A program made the translations under genes and the position numbers. Below are positions 35,802 through 44,298 of a DNA stretch of 64,000 bases, one piece after another. The notes beneath the pieces were generated by a model. It was given only the letters and a program-made list of their open reading frames with translations, was not told the DNA's origin and searched no databases. Where the stretch lies: positions 124,001-188,000 of the forward strand of contig JODX01000003.1 of NCBI GenBank assembly GCA_000719105.1, written 5' to 3'. Origin of the DNA: Streptomyces sclerotialus. Lineage in GTDB: Bacteria > Actinomycetota > Actinomycetes > Streptomycetales > Streptomycetaceae. Within the stretch, counting starts at the first letter, position 1. Each line of letters starts with the position of its first letter.

Positions 35802-36857
35802 TCAGAGGCTGACGCCCACCGTCACCGGCTCGTTGACGAGGGTGACCCCGAAGGCGTCCCGGACCCCGGCGACGACCTCGCGCGCGAGGGCGAGCAGGTC
35901 TTCGGTGGTGGCACCGCCCCGGTTGGTGAGGGCGAGGGTGTGCTTGGTGGAGATGCGGGCGGGTCCGGTGCCGTACCCCTTGGTGAAGCCCGCCTTGTCG
36001 ATCAGCCAGGCGGCGGAGGTCTTGGTGTGCCCGTCGCCCGCGGGATAGGCGGGCGGCACGACGTCGGCGCCCAGACGCTCCCGCACGCGCGCGTGGAATG
36101 CGTCGTACTCCTCCTGCGTGAGGATCGGGTTGGTGAAGAACGATCCGGCCGACCAGGTGTCGTGGTCCTCGGGGTCGAGCACCATGCCCTTCCCCGAGCG
36201 CAGCTTCAGCACCGTCTCACGGGCGTCGGCGAGGGGCACCCGGTCGCCGACCCCGACCCCCAGTGCGCGGGCCGTCTCCGCGTACCGGACGGGCGCCGAC
36301 AGTCCGCCCGCGTCCTCCAGCTCGAACCGGACGCGCAGCACGACGTACCGCTCGGGGTCGGCCTTGAAGCGGCTGTGGCGGTAGGAGAAGGCGCAGTCGG
36401 CGTTCGGGAGGGTGACCGTCTCACGGGCGACGCGGTCGTACGCGACCACCTCGGTGATGGTGGAGGCGACCTCCTGGCCGTATGCGCCGACGTTCTGGAT
36501 CGGCGTCGCGCCCGCGGAGCCGGGGATGCCGGCGAGGCACTCGACGCCCGCGAGCCCGGCCTCGACGGTGCGGGCCACCGCGTCGGTCCAGACCTCGCCC
36601 GCGGCCAGTTCCAGCCGGGTGCCGTCGAGCGCGAAGCCCTTGGTGGCGACGACGAGCGCGGTTCCCGCGAACCCCTTGTCGCCGATGACCAGGTTCGACC
36701 CGCCGCCGATGAGCAACAGCGGCGTACGGGAGTCGTCGGCCTCCCGGACGGCGGCGATGACTTCCGCGTCGGTCGTCGCGGTGATCAGCCGGTCCGCGGG
36801 ACCGCCGAGCCGGAAGGTGGTCAGCGGAGCGAGCGGGGCGTCGTGGAGTTCCTGCAC
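35802..36857 (-). CDS. murB: UDP-N-acetylenolpyruvoylglucosamine reductase
   Basis: A 351-residue flavoenzyme that reduces UDP-GlcNAc-enolpyruvate to UDP-MurNAc in peptidoglycan synthesis. It has the FAD motif LLIGGGSNLVIGDKGF, the catalytic-site stretch GIPGSAGATPIQNVGAYGQE, and SAGSFFTNPIL with the proton-donor Ser (Ser-Phe-Phe marks type I MurB). The start is GTG 36857 (or GTG 36863); neither has a clear Shine-Dalgarno site. It stands after the hadAB terminator. Confidence 0.93.
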   Translation of the reverse strand: MQELHDAPLAPLTTFRLGGPADRLITATTDAEVIAAVREADDSRTPLLLIGGGSNLVIGDKGFAGTALVVATKGFALDGTRLELAAGEVWTDAVARTVEAGLAGVECLAGIPGSAGATPIQNVGAYGQEVASTITEVVAYDRVARETVTLPNADCAFSYRHSRFKADPERYVVLRVRFELEDAGGLSAPVRYAETARALGVGVGDRVPLADARETVLKLRSGKGMVLDPEDHDTWSAGSFFTNPILTQEEYDAFHARVRERLGADVVPPAYPAGDGHTKTSAAWLIDKAGFTKGYGTGPARISTKHTLALTNRGGATTEDLLALAREVVAGVRDAFGVTLVNEPVTVGVSL

Positions 36858-36926
36858 GGGCACAAGGGTACGAGACCGCACCGGGCCCCCTTCGTCGTGC
36901 CGAACGACGTGCTGCACGACGGACGG

Positions 36927-36960
36927 GTAAGGGGCGCCCGCAATGGCGGACGCCCCTTAC
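36927..36960 (-). terminator. Terminator after the MaoC/HadB-like gene
   Basis: Stem GTAAGGGGCG / CGCCCCTTAC (10 bp) stacked on an inner CCGC-AATG-GCGG hairpin, 38 bases past the hydratase stop. It leaves only ~70 bases for a murB promoter. Confidence 0.85.
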
Positions 36961-36998
36961 CGAGCCGCTGCTCGGAACCTCTGCTCCGGAACCTCTGC

Positions 36999-37427
36999 TC
37001 AGGCCAGTCGTACGACGGCCCTGGACATGCCGAGGACCTTCTGCCCGCCGCTCCTCGCCAGGAGGTCGACGCGGACGGTGTTGTCGTCCAGCAGGGCCGC
37101 GACCTTGCCGCTGACCTCGATCGTCGCGCCCTGGTCGTCGTTCGGGACGACGACGGGTTTGGTGAAGCGGACACCGTACTCGACGACCGCCCCCGGGTCG
37201 CCCACCCAGTCGGTGACCACCCGGATCGCCTCGGCCATGGTGAACATGCCGTGCGCGATCACGTCCGGCAGTCCGACCTCCTTGGCGAACTTCTCGTTCC
37301 AGTGGATCGGGTTGAAGTCCCCGGAGGCGCCCGCGTACTGGACGAGGGTGGCGCGGGTCACGGGGAAGACCTGGGCGGGCAGCTCGGTGCCGACCTCGAC
37401 GTCCGCGTACTGAACCTTGGCCGTCAC
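36999..37427 (-). CDS. MaoC-like (R)-hydratase, HadB-like
   Basis: A 142-residue single hot-dog domain. The hydratase motif GDFNPIHWN carries the catalytic Asp and His. In mycobacteria HadA and HadB pair to dehydrate 3-hydroxyacyl-ACP during fatty-acid elongation; the same neighbours (rpmG, tRNA, secE-nusG) are found there. Streptomyces makes no mycolic acids, so here it more likely serves normal fatty-acid synthesis. It starts four bases after the partner gene. Confidence 0.85.
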   Translation of the reverse strand: MTAKVQYADVEVGTELPAQVFPVTRATLVQYAGASGDFNPIHWNEKFAKEVGLPDVIAHGMFTMAEAIRVVTDWVGDPGAVVEYGVRFTKPVVVPNDDQGATIEVSGKVAALLDDNTVRVDLLARSGGQKVLGMSRAVVRLA

Positions 37428-37431
37428 CGGC

Positions 37432-37887
37432 TCACGCTCCCTCGTCCTCGCCGCGGGCCACCAGCTTGGTGTACGCGGTCACCACATGCTCGCCCGACTC
37501 GTCGTGGACCTCGCCGCGGATGTCCAGGACGTCGTGGCCGGCCATGGACTTGATCGCCTCGATGGTGGAGGTGACCGTCAGCCGGTCGCCCGCGCGCACG
37601 GGGCGCCGGTAGGCGAACTTCTGGTCGCCGTGCACCACGCGGTTGTAGTCGAGGCCCAGCTGCGGGTCCTGTATGACCTGTCCCGCGGCCTTGAACGTGA
37701 TGGCGAACACGAAGGTCGGCGGGGCGATCACATCGGCGTGCCCGAGCGCCTTGGCGGCCTCCGGGTCCGTGTACGCCGGGTTGGTGTCCCCCAACGCCTC
37801 CGCGAACTCCCGGATCTTCTCCCGGCCGACCTCGTAGGGGTCGGTGGGCGGATAGGTCCGCCCCACGAAGGACTGGTCGAGCGCCAT
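37432..37887 (-). CDS. HadA-like (UPF0336/MaoC-N) hydratase partner subunit
   Basis: A 151-residue hot-dog protein. It opens MALDQSFVGRTYPPTDPYEV, with DTNPAYTDPEAAKALGHAD and IAPPTFVFAITF typical of the HadA/UPF0336 group, which usually lacks the catalytic pair and shapes the substrate tunnel for HadB. ATG 37887 has AGGAGG seven bases upstream. It heads the two-gene unit. Confidence 0.83.
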   Translation of the reverse strand: MALDQSFVGRTYPPTDPYEVGREKIREFAEALGDTNPAYTDPEAAKALGHADVIAPPTFVFAITFKAAGQVIQDPQLGLDYNRVVHGDQKFAYRRPVRAGDRLTVTSTIEAIKSMAGHDVLDIRGEVHDESGEHVVTAYTKLVARGEDEGA

Positions 37888-37940
37888 GGGCTCGGCACCT
37901 CCTGCTTCTTCGGTACTGACCGGTATCGGCTCAGATACGA

Positions 37941-37974
37941 CACGAGGCCGCCCCCTAGTGGGGGCGGCCTCGTG
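37941..37974 (-). terminator. Terminator after rpmG
   Basis: A perfect 15-bp stem CACGAGGCCGCCCCC / GGGGGCGGCCTCGTG with the loop TAGT, 12 bases past the rpmG stop. Confidence 0.88.
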
Positions 37975-37986
37975 CGTGAGTCTGAG

Positions 37987-38151
37987 TCAGCGCGTCTCGC
38001 GGTGCGCGGTGTGCGCGTTGCAACGCGGGCAGTGCTTCTTCATCTCAAGACGGTCCGGGTCGTTCCGCCGGTTCTTCTTGGTGATGTAGTTCCGCTCCTT
38101 GCACTCCACGCAGGCCAGCGTGATCTTCGGGCGGACGTCGGTGGCAGCCAC
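37987..38151 (-). CDS. rpmG: 50S ribosomal protein L33
   Basis: A 54-residue L33. It has [16 protein letters not shown] and a second Cys pair CPRCNAH, so this is the zinc-binding (C+) form. The start is GTG 38151 with AAGGAG seven bases upstream. It follows tRNA-Thr and tRNA-Met in one probable transcript. Streptomyces also carries a zinc-free L33 elsewhere, as I recall. Confidence 0.96.
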   Translation of the reverse strand: MAATDVRPKITLACVECKERNYITKKNRRNDPDRLEMKKHCPRCNAHTAHRETR

Positions 38152-38240
38152 GTGAGTGCTCCTTGACGAACGGATGGGCTTGTCTAACGCATAAAAGAGT
38201 AGCCGATCGAAGGACCGACCCCGCAATCGGCTACTGTGAG

Positions 38241-38313
38241 TAGCGGTGACCGGACTTGAACCGGTGACACAGCGATTATGAGCCGCTTGCTCTACCGACT
38301 GAGCTACACCGCT
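38241..38313 (-). tRNA. tRNA-Met (CAT)
   Basis: A 73-base cloverleaf: acceptor AGCGGTG/CACCGCT, discriminator A, anticodon stem AGCGG/TCGCT with loop CTCATAA (anticodon CAT), T-arm GTTCAAG. The acceptor starts with a normal paired base, so it is an elongator rather than an initiator. A tRNA-Ile with modified CAT is possible but less likely. Confidence 0.9.
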
Positions 38314-38359
38314 GCGATGCGATCGGGCCCCGCCTTACGGCGGGTACCTCTCACACCAG

Positions 38360-38432
38360 AGCCCCAAAACGGAATCGAACCGTTGACCTTCTCCTTACCA
38401 TGGAGACGCTCTGCCGACTGAGCTATTGGGGC
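38360..38432 (-). tRNA. tRNA-Thr (GGT)
   Basis: A 73-base cloverleaf: acceptor GCCCCAA/TTGGGGC, discriminator T, anticodon stem TCTCC/GGAGA with loop ATGGTAA (anticodon GGT), T-arm GTTCGATTC. No encoded CCA. Confidence 0.94.
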
Positions 38433-38443
38433 GAGCGATGAAG

Positions 38444-38473
38444 ACATTACACGCCTCACCGCCGTTCGCCCAA
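38444..38473 (-). promoter_or_regulatory. Promoter for tRNA-Thr-tRNA-Met-rpmG
   Basis: Minus strand TTGGGC (38473-38468), 18 bases, TAATGT (38449-38444), 11 bases before the first tRNA. The remaining gap to 38734 is GC-rich and holds no gene that I can see. Confidence 0.6.
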
Positions 38474-38734
38474 ATCCGTTCCGGGGCCCCGCCCCGACCT
38501 GTCCCCGGACGCGCCCACACCTACCCCTTCCGCCTCACTGCGCGTAGACGGCCGGGGGCGGATCCGCGGCGCGGAACGGCCACCCGCACCCCATGCGCCG
38601 CACCCGCACGGCCGGGGACCACACCGGTACGACTATTGCGCTCCTCCGCGAAGCCGGGGACTCACCGTCCTAGGCTCGACTCACTCTGCGTGACCAGGTG
38701 CCCCTCCCCGCGGCAGCCCTACCCCAGGAGTGCG

Positions 38735-39994
38735 ATGCCCGACAGCCAGCCGCAGCCCTCCCCGTCAGGTGCCTCGCCGGAACAGGCCGCGGGATCCGCG
38801 CTGCTGCTGTGCGGGGCGCGGCTCACCGACGGCCGGACCGTGGACGTACGGCTGGGCGGCGGGCGCATCGAGGCGGTCGGTACCGCGGGGAGCCTCACCG
38901 CGGCGGGGAACCGGTGCCCGGCCACCGCCCGCGTGGACCTCAGCGGCTACCTGCTCCTCCCGGCGCCCGCCGAACCGCACGCCCACAGCGACACCGCGCT
39001 GTCGGCCGACGCCGCGGGACCGCTCTCGTACGACCGCCACGAGGTGCAGCGGCGTGCCACCGAGGCGGCCCTGCTGCAACTGGCGCACGGGGTGACGGCG
39101 TTGCGCTCGCACGTCCACATCGGTGACGTACAGGGGCTGGGCGCGCTCGCGGCGGTGCTGCGGGCGGGGCGGTCGCTGCGCGGGCTGACCGAGCTGACGA
39201 CGGTGGCGATGCCCCGGGTCCTGACCGGGATCGCCGGGTCGGACGGACTGGCGATACTGCGGGACGCGGTCAAGATGGGCGCCTCGGTGGTGGGCGGCTG
39301 TCCGGACGCGGACCCGGACCCCACCGGTTACGTGGAGGCCGTCCTGGAGATCGCCGCCGAGTACGACTGCCCTGTCGACCTGCACATCGACGGCTCCGAT
39401 CCCGCCCGGCTCGGCCGCCTCGCGGCGATGACGGGCGGGCTGCGGCCGGGGGTGGCCCTCGGCCCCTGTGGCGGGCTCGCGGACCTGCCGCCCGACGCGG
39501 CGGCACGCGCCGCGGACCAGCTGGCCGCGGCCGGGGTGACCGTGGTGTGCCTGCCCCAGGGCGGCTGCGGGAGCGTGGACGGGCGCGGCACGGCTCCCGT
39601 ACGGCTGCTGCGGGCGGCCGGCGTGCGCCTGGCGGCCGGCAGTGGGGCGCTGCGCGACGTGGCGAACGCCGTGGGCCGCGGCGATCCGCTGGAGGCCGCG
39701 TACCTGCTCGCCTCGCGGTACGGACTCCGCGCCGAGGACGCCTACGACGCGGTGAGTTCGTCGGCGCGCGGCACGCTCGGGCTGCCCGAGGTGCGCGTGG
39801 AGGCGGGCTTCCCGGCCGAACTCCTCGCCGTACGGGGCGACCGGCTGCCGGGGGCGCTGTCCCTCGCGTACAGCCGCATCGTGGTGCACCGGGGGCGCGT
39901 GGTGGCTCGGACCAGCGCGGTGCGGGAGTACTGCCACTCCCCGGTGGTCGCGGCACTGGACCTGCCGCGGCAGGGGCGGGGCGAGCTGTCGTAG
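38735..39994 (+). CDS. Amidohydrolase (cytosine deaminase-like) with missing catalytic residues
   Basis: A 419-residue amidohydrolase-fold protein. The first metal motif is kept (EPHAHSD, H82 and H84), and H217 sits in DLHID. But the residues that act in cytosine-deaminase relatives are absent: the acid after the third His is Gly220 (HIDG, expected HxDE), no His is in ALGPCGGL (240-248), and the late metal-binding Asp is Gly304 (GSGALRD, expected GSDN). The enzyme may be catalytically dead or have changed chemistry. ATG 38735 has AGGAG four bases upstream. No operon partner is obvious; a Rossmann gene follows 98 bases on. Confidence 0.78.
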   Translation: MPDSQPQPSPSGASPEQAAGSALLLCGARLTDGRTVDVRLGGGRIEAVGTAGSLTAAGNRCPATARVDLSGYLLLPAPAEPHAHSDTALSADAAGPLSYDRHEVQRRATEAALLQLAHGVTALRSHVHIGDVQGLGALAAVLRAGRSLRGLTELTTVAMPRVLTGIAGSDGLAILRDAVKMGASVVGGCPDADPDPTGYVEAVLEIAAEYDCPVDLHIDGSDPARLGRLAAMTGGLRPGVALGPCGGLADLPPDAAARAADQLAAAGVTVVCLPQGGCGSVDGRGTAPVRLLRAAGVRLAAGSGALRDVANAVGRGDPLEAAYLLASRYGLRAEDAYDAVSSSARGTLGLPEVRVEAGFPAELLAVRGDRLPGALSLAYSRIVVHRGRVVARTSAVREYCHSPVVAALDLPRQGRGELS

Positions 39995-40092
39995 GGGGAA
40001 TCCCGGGCGGTGTGGGCCATCGTGACCAGTCGACCGGTCGCGGAGACCATGTCGTTCGGCGGATGCGACCGTGCGGGCGTACGGTCGGAGGC

Positions 40093-40749
40093 ATGCGCAT
40101 TGTCATCGCCGGAGGTCATGGTCAGATCGCGCTGCGGCTGGAGCGGTTGCTCGCCGCGCGCGGTGACGAGGCGGTGGGACTCGTCCGCCGCGCCGAGCAC
40201 AGCGACGAACTGCGGGAGGCCGGTGCCGAACCGGTCCTCTGTGACCTGGAGTCGGCCTCCGTCGAGGAGGTCGCGGAGCATCTGCGGGGCGCGGACGCGG
40301 CGGTGTTCGCGGCGGGCGCGGGCCCGGGCAGCGGTGCCGCCCGCAAGGAGACGGTGGACCGGGCGGCTGCGGTGCTGTTCGCGGACGCCGCGGTACGCGC
40401 GGGCGTGCGCCGCCACATCGTCGTGTCGTCGATGGCCGCCGACCCGGAGCACCCGGGTGACGAGGTCTTCGACGCGTACCTGCGCGCGAAGGGAGCGGCC
40501 GACGAGTACGTCCGCGGTCTGGACGCCCTGGACTGGACGATCCTGCGCCCCGGAATGCTCACGGACGACGCCGGTACCGGTCTCGTCCGCCTGGAGGCCA
40601 CGACCGGCCGCGGTCCCATTCCCCGCGACGACGTGGCCGTGACGCTCGCAGAGCTGGTGGACACCCCGGCCACGGCCGGCCTGACCCTGGAACTGATCAG
40701 CGGCTCCACGCCGATCTCGGTGGCGGTGAAGTCGGTGGCCGGTAACTGA
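40093..40749 (+). CDS. NAD(P)H-binding Rossmann protein (NmrA/SDR-like)
   Basis: A 218-residue nucleotide-binding protein. It begins MRIVIAGGHGQIALRLERLL, the dinucleotide loop, then VGLVRRAEH and IVVSSMAAD. The architecture fits atypical SDR 'NAD(P)-binding' proteins such as NmrA or YwnB relatives. The substrate is unknown. GGAGG lies just one base from ATG, an unusually tight spacing. It is separate from the other Rossmann gene at 35133. Confidence 0.8.
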   Translation: MRIVIAGGHGQIALRLERLLAARGDEAVGLVRRAEHSDELREAGAEPVLCDLESASVEEVAEHLRGADAAVFAAGAGPGSGAARKETVDRAAAVLFADAAVRAGVRRHIVVSSMAADPEHPGDEVFDAYLRAKGAADEYVRGLDALDWTILRPGMLTDDAGTGLVRLEATTGRGPIPRDDVAVTLAELVDTPATAGLTLELISGSTPISVAVKSVAGN

Positions 40750-40862
40750 CGGCCCGGTCCGCCGGAGCGGGCACGTGTCGGCGCGTCAGGACGCAGGACG
40801 GCAGGTGTCCTTCGGCGCGTCAGGACGCGGCACGGCAGGCGCGTTTCAGCGTGTCAGGCGTG

Positions 40863-41069
40863 TCAGAACAGAGGCAGCTGGCCGGGGAAGTCCGGAACGG
40901 CGTACCCGTCCAGCGTCGGCTGCGCGGCCCCCAGTTGCACCGGCTTGCGCGACCCGGGGCACGACACGAGCTCGCCGCCCGAGTTGGGCGGGTCGTGCCG
41001 CGCGAACCGCCCGGCGACCACGGCGATCTCGCGACGGCACACGGGGCAACTCCTGCGACGCGACGACAT
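40863..41069 (-). CDS. Small conserved protein with CxxC zinc-ribbon-like motif
   Basis: A 68-residue basic protein beginning MSSRRRSCPVCRREIAVVAG. Its CPVC pair and the later single Cys in VSCPGS suggest a partial zinc ribbon. I recall similar small proteins across Streptomyces. Function unknown. It is convergent with the Rossmann gene. Confidence 0.65.
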   Translation of the reverse strand: MSSRRRSCPVCRREIAVVAGRFARHDPPNSGGELVSCPGSRKPVQLGAAQPTLDGYAVPDFPGQLPLF

Positions 41070-41228
41070 GGGGCCAGTGTGCCCGGTGGCCGCAGGAAGG
41101 TGCCGCGCTCCCCCGAGCCCTCGTACGGGTTGCGGCCGTCGCGGTTGTCCCTGATCGGCATGAATTGCCCGTAAGCGGGTATTACGGCGCCGTCAGCGCC
41201 GTCAGTACATCCGAGGGGGCGATGCAGG

Positions 41229-41513
41229 ATGACCACACCCCAACCTCAGGAATGCGTCGTACTCGACATCCCGCAGGGACTGCGGCTTGATCTGCTGGGC
41301 CTCGTCGTCGAAGTCGGCCAGGTCCGGATCGTCGCCGACCGGGCCGGTCTGCTCGGCGGCCTCATAGCCTCGCTGACGTGCGGAGGCGGTGCGGCCGCAG
41401 CACGCAGCCTGGAGGCGATGGCACAGATGCTCCGGTCCCAGGAGGAACAGGCCGGAGGAGCAGGGGAGGCCGACCGGTCCGGAGAGCCCGGAGAAGCGGG
41501 CCGACGGCCTTAG
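41229..41513 (+). CDS. Small hypothetical protein
   Basis: A 94-residue protein. The N-terminal half (VVLDIPQGLRLDLLGLVVEV then LIASLTCGGG) is apolar and regular, while the end is a Glu/Gly-rich tail. There is no signal peptide. ATG 41229 has GCAGG just upstream. I do not recognise a function. A terminator follows 46 bases on. Confidence 0.5.
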   Translation: MTTPQPQECVVLDIPQGLRLDLLGLVVEVGQVRIVADRAGLLGGLIASLTCGGGAAAARSLEAMAQMLRSQEEQAGGAGEADRSGEPGEAGRRP

Positions 41514-41558
41514 CAAGCAGCGCGGCGCGTCCGGCTCCCGGGTCGGCTCAGCAGCAAG

Positions 41559-41603
41559 AGAAGACCCCTTCCGGTCCGTGTATCGGACCGGAAGGGGTCT
41601 TCT
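41559..41603. terminator. Strong bidirectional terminator before tRNA-Tyr
   Basis: A perfect 20-bp stem (AGAAGACCCCTTCCGGTCCG and its complement) with loop TGTAT. It ends seven bases from the 3' end of tRNA-Tyr, so it terminates that minus-strand RNA, and it can also stop the plus-strand small gene. Confidence 0.9.
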
Positions 41604-41609
41604 TCCATG

Positions 41610-41691
41610 TGGCGGCGCCAGGATTCGAACCTGGGAAGGCTGAGCCGGCAGATTTACAGTCTGCTCCCTTTGGCCGCTCGGGCACACCGCC
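41610..41691 (-). tRNA. tRNA-Tyr (GTA)
   Basis: An 82-base class II tRNA: acceptor GGCGGTG/CGCCGCC, discriminator A, anticodon stem GCAGA/TCTGC with loop CTGTAAA (anticodon GTA), a long variable arm (CGGCTCAGCC region) and T-loop GTTCGAATC. Confidence 0.94.
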
Positions 41692-41915
41692 AAGGCCGCT
41701 GCCCCTTCGAACCGCTTTTCGGCGGTGCTCCGTGGCAACGACGTAAACGATACCTGATGCCCGGGGGTGCTTCGCCACTCGGTTGATCGGCGCCCGGCGG
41801 GAGGCGGATGGCTAGGCTTATGCGGATGCGGCCCGGGATCTACGCCGGGCTCGGCGGCCTGCTCGCGCTCGCCGATCCGCACCCGACAGTCACCCGATAC
41901 AAGGAGCCACAGGAC

Positions 41916-42404
41916 ATGGCCGACTCCAGTTTCGACATCGTCTCGAAGGTCGAGCGGCAGGAGGTCGACAACGCCCTCAACCAGACCGGCAAGGAGATCT
42001 CCCAGCGCTACGACTTCAAGGGCGTGGGTGCCTCCATCTCGTGGTCCGGCGAGAAGATCCTGATGGAGGCGAACTCCGAGGACCGGGTCAAGGCCATCCT
42101 CGACGTCTTCCAGTCCAAGCTGATCAAGCGCGGGATCTCCCTGAAGGCGCTGGACGCGGGCGAGCCCCAGCTGTCCGGCAAGGAGTACAAGATCTTCGCC
42201 TCGATCGAGGAGGGCATCTCCCAGGAGAACGCCAAGAAGGTGGCGAAGATCATCCGCGATGAGGGTCCGAAGGGCGTGAAGGCCCAGGTGCAGGGTGACG
42301 AGCTCCGCGTCAGCTCCAAGAGCCGTGACGACCTGCAGGCCGTGATCGCCCTGCTGAAGGGCAAGGACTTCGACTTCGCGCTGCAGTTCGTGAACTACCG
42401 GTAG
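41916..42404 (+). CDS. YajQ-family nucleotide-binding protein
   Basis: A 162-residue UPF0234/YajQ protein, normal length. It opens [20 protein letters not shown], with [17 protein letters not shown] and the C-terminal [10 protein letters not shown], all diagnostic. Relatives bind RNA or, in some species, cyclic di-GMP. ATG 41916 has AAGGAG about fifteen bases upstream and AGGAC close by. A terminator shared with the convergent gene follows. Confidence 0.93.
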   Translation: MADSSFDIVSKVERQEVDNALNQTGKEISQRYDFKGVGASISWSGEKILMEANSEDRVKAILDVFQSKLIKRGISLKALDAGEPQLSGKEYKIFASIEEGISQENAKKVAKIIRDEGPKGVKAQVQGDELRVSSKSRDDLQAVIALLKGKDFDFALQFVNYR

Positions 42405-42470
42405 TCCGGTCGGCGCGCCGCGGCCGCATCGCGTTTCACGGCGCGGCGCCGAGGCGTGCTGCGCTGCGTA

Positions 42471-42519
42471 CGGCACGGGCCGGTCCGGCGTCCCTGGGGC
42501 GTCGGACCGGCCCGTGCCG
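42471..42519. terminator. Bidirectional terminator between the YajQ and GlsB-like genes
   Basis: A 17-bp perfect stem CGGCACGGGCCGGTCCG / CGGACCGGCCCGTGCCG around a 15-base loop, between two convergent genes. Confidence 0.85.
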
Positions 42520-42553
42520 CCTCACCTGCCGGCTGCGGGTTCGGGGTGCCTGA

Positions 42554-42820
42554 TCAGCGGCGCGAGTGACCGAAGAGGATGCGGTAGGCGATCAGCAGCA
42601 CGAGGGAACCGCCGATGGCTGCCACCCAGGTGGCTCCGTCGTAGAAGTCCTTGTCGATGGGGTGGTCCAGCCAGCGGGCGGAGATCCAGCCGCCGATGAA
42701 CGCGCCCGCGACGCCGATGAGGGTGGTGCCGATGAAGCCGCCCGGGTCGCGGCCCGGCAGCAGGAACTTGGCGATGGCTCCGGCCAACAGCCCCAGAATG
42801 ATCCAGCCGATGACGCCCAT
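42554..42820 (-). CDS. GlsB/YeaQ/YmgE-family small membrane protein
   Basis: An 88-residue protein of the transglycosylase-associated family. Three membrane segments are seen: GVIGWIILGLLAGAIAKFLL, GFIGTTLIGVAGAFIGGWIS and ATWVAAIGGSLVLLIAYRIL. The PGRDPGG loop after the first is typical. Often stress-induced; biochemical role unknown. ATG 42820. Confidence 0.88.
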   Translation of the reverse strand: MGVIGWIILGLLAGAIAKFLLPGRDPGGFIGTTLIGVAGAFIGGWISARWLDHPIDKDFYDGATWVAAIGGSLVLLIAYRILFGHSRR

Positions 42821-42971
42821 GCCCTGACCTGCCCTTTCGTCCTGCACCTGTGCTGTGTTGCCGCTCCGAGCCGGTGACTCGTTTGCTGATGCCTTGTTCG
42901 TTGATGTCCTGTTATCGACGAGGACGCCTTCCCGGTGCCTGCCGGTTGCGCCGATCAGTAGGGTGCGCCGT

Positions 42972-44240
42972 ATGACACAGTCCAGATCGGGCACGGACCT
43001 GCGGCGGACGCTGGGGGTCGGGGACGCGGTGGTCATCGGTCTCGGTTCGATGGTCGGCGCGGGGATCTTCGCCGCGCTGGGCCCCGCCGCGCACGCGGCC
43101 GGATCCGGGTTGCTCGCCGGTCTCGCGGTGGCCGCCGTGGTGGCCTACTGCAACGCCATGTCCTCGGCACGGCTGGCCGCCGTCCATCCCGAGTCGGGTG
43201 GGACGTACGTGTACGGGCGGGAGCGGCTCGGTGCGTTCTGGGGCTGTCTGGCGGGCTGGTCGTTCGTGGTCGGCAAGACGGCCTCGTGCGCGGCGATGGC
43301 GCTCACCGTGGGGGCCTACGTCTGGCCGGATCAGGCACACGCCGTCGCCGTCGCGGCCGTGGTGGCGCTGACCGCGGTGAACTACGGCGGCATCCAGAAG
43401 TCGGCCCGGCTGACGCGGGTGATCGTGGCCGTGGTCCTGGCGGTCCTCGCTGCCGTCGTGGTCGTGTGTCTCTCCTCCGGCGGGTCCGGCTCCGGGCGGC
43501 TGGACATCGGGCTGTCGTCGGGGGCCGGCGGGGTGCTCCAGGCCGCCGGTCTGCTGTTCTTCGCGTTCGCCGGGTACGCGCGGATCGCGACCCTGGGCGA
43601 GGAGGTGCGGGATCCGGCGCGCACCATCCCGCGCGCGGTCCCGCTGGCTCTGGGCATCGCGCTGGTGGTGTACGTCGCGGTGGCTGTCGCCGTCCTCTCC
43701 GTACTGGGCCCGGGCGGGCTCGGCAGCGCCCCGGCCCCGCTGGCCGACGCCGTACGGGCCGCCGGTGCGCCGGAACTCGTTCCGGTGGTGCGGGCCGGTG
43801 CAGCTGTGGCCGCGCTGGGGTCCCTGCTGGCGCTCATCCTGGGAATCTCCCGGACCACCCTGGCCATGGCCCGCGACCGGCATCTGCCCGGTGTCCTGGC
43901 CGCCGTGCACCCCCGTTTCCAGGTACCGCACAGGGCGGAGCTGTCCGTCGGTGTGGTGGTCGCCGTGCTGGCCGCCACCACCGACGTGCGCGGCGCGATC
44001 GGTTTCTCGTCCTTCGGTGTGCTCGCGTACTACGCCATCGCCAACGCCTCGGCCTGGACGCTGAGCCGGGCGCCGGCTGCGCGGCTCGTGCCGGCGGTCG
44101 GACTGGCCGGCTGCGTGACGCTGGCGTTCTCCCTGCCGGGCACGTCGGTCGCCGCGGGCGCGGCCGTCCTGGGCGTGGGGGCGGGTGTCTACGGGGTGCG
44201 GCAGTGGCGGGCGTCGCGTGGGCGGCCGGCGGCGGGCTGA
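42972..44240 (+). CDS. APC-family amino acid/cation permease
   Basis: A 422-residue transporter with ~12 membrane segments. It has the APC signature GDAVVIGLGSMVGAGIFAAL in TM1 and ESGGTYVYGRERLGAFWG, which contacts the amine group. Later FFAFAGYARIATLGEEVRDP marks TM6 and its loop. The substrate, likely an amino acid or polyamine, is not determined. ATG 42972. It stands alone. Confidence 0.88.
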   Translation: MTQSRSGTDLRRTLGVGDAVVIGLGSMVGAGIFAALGPAAHAAGSGLLAGLAVAAVVAYCNAMSSARLAAVHPESGGTYVYGRERLGAFWGCLAGWSFVVGKTASCAAMALTVGAYVWPDQAHAVAVAAVVALTAVNYGGIQKSARLTRVIVAVVLAVLAAVVVVCLSSGGSGSGRLDIGLSSGAGGVLQAAGLLFFAFAGYARIATLGEEVRDPARTIPRAVPLALGIALVVYVAVAVAVLSVLGPGGLGSAPAPLADAVRAAGAPELVPVVRAGAAVAALGSLLALILGISRTTLAMARDRHLPGVLAAVHPRFQVPHRAELSVGVVVAVLAATTDVRGAIGFSSFGVLAYYAIANASAWTLSRAPAARLVPAVGLAGCVTLAFSLPGTSVAAGAAVLGVGAGVYGVRQWRASRGRPAAG

Positions 44241-44298
44241 GCATTCCGTCCGCGGGCCGGTGAGTCCTGCCGACAGCAGCGAGCCCGCGCCCGCTTCG

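Noticed and set aside
38241..38313. Initiator tRNA-Met
   Set aside because: The first acceptor base pairs normally (A-T), unlike the mismatch of bacterial initiator tRNAs, so I call it an elongator.
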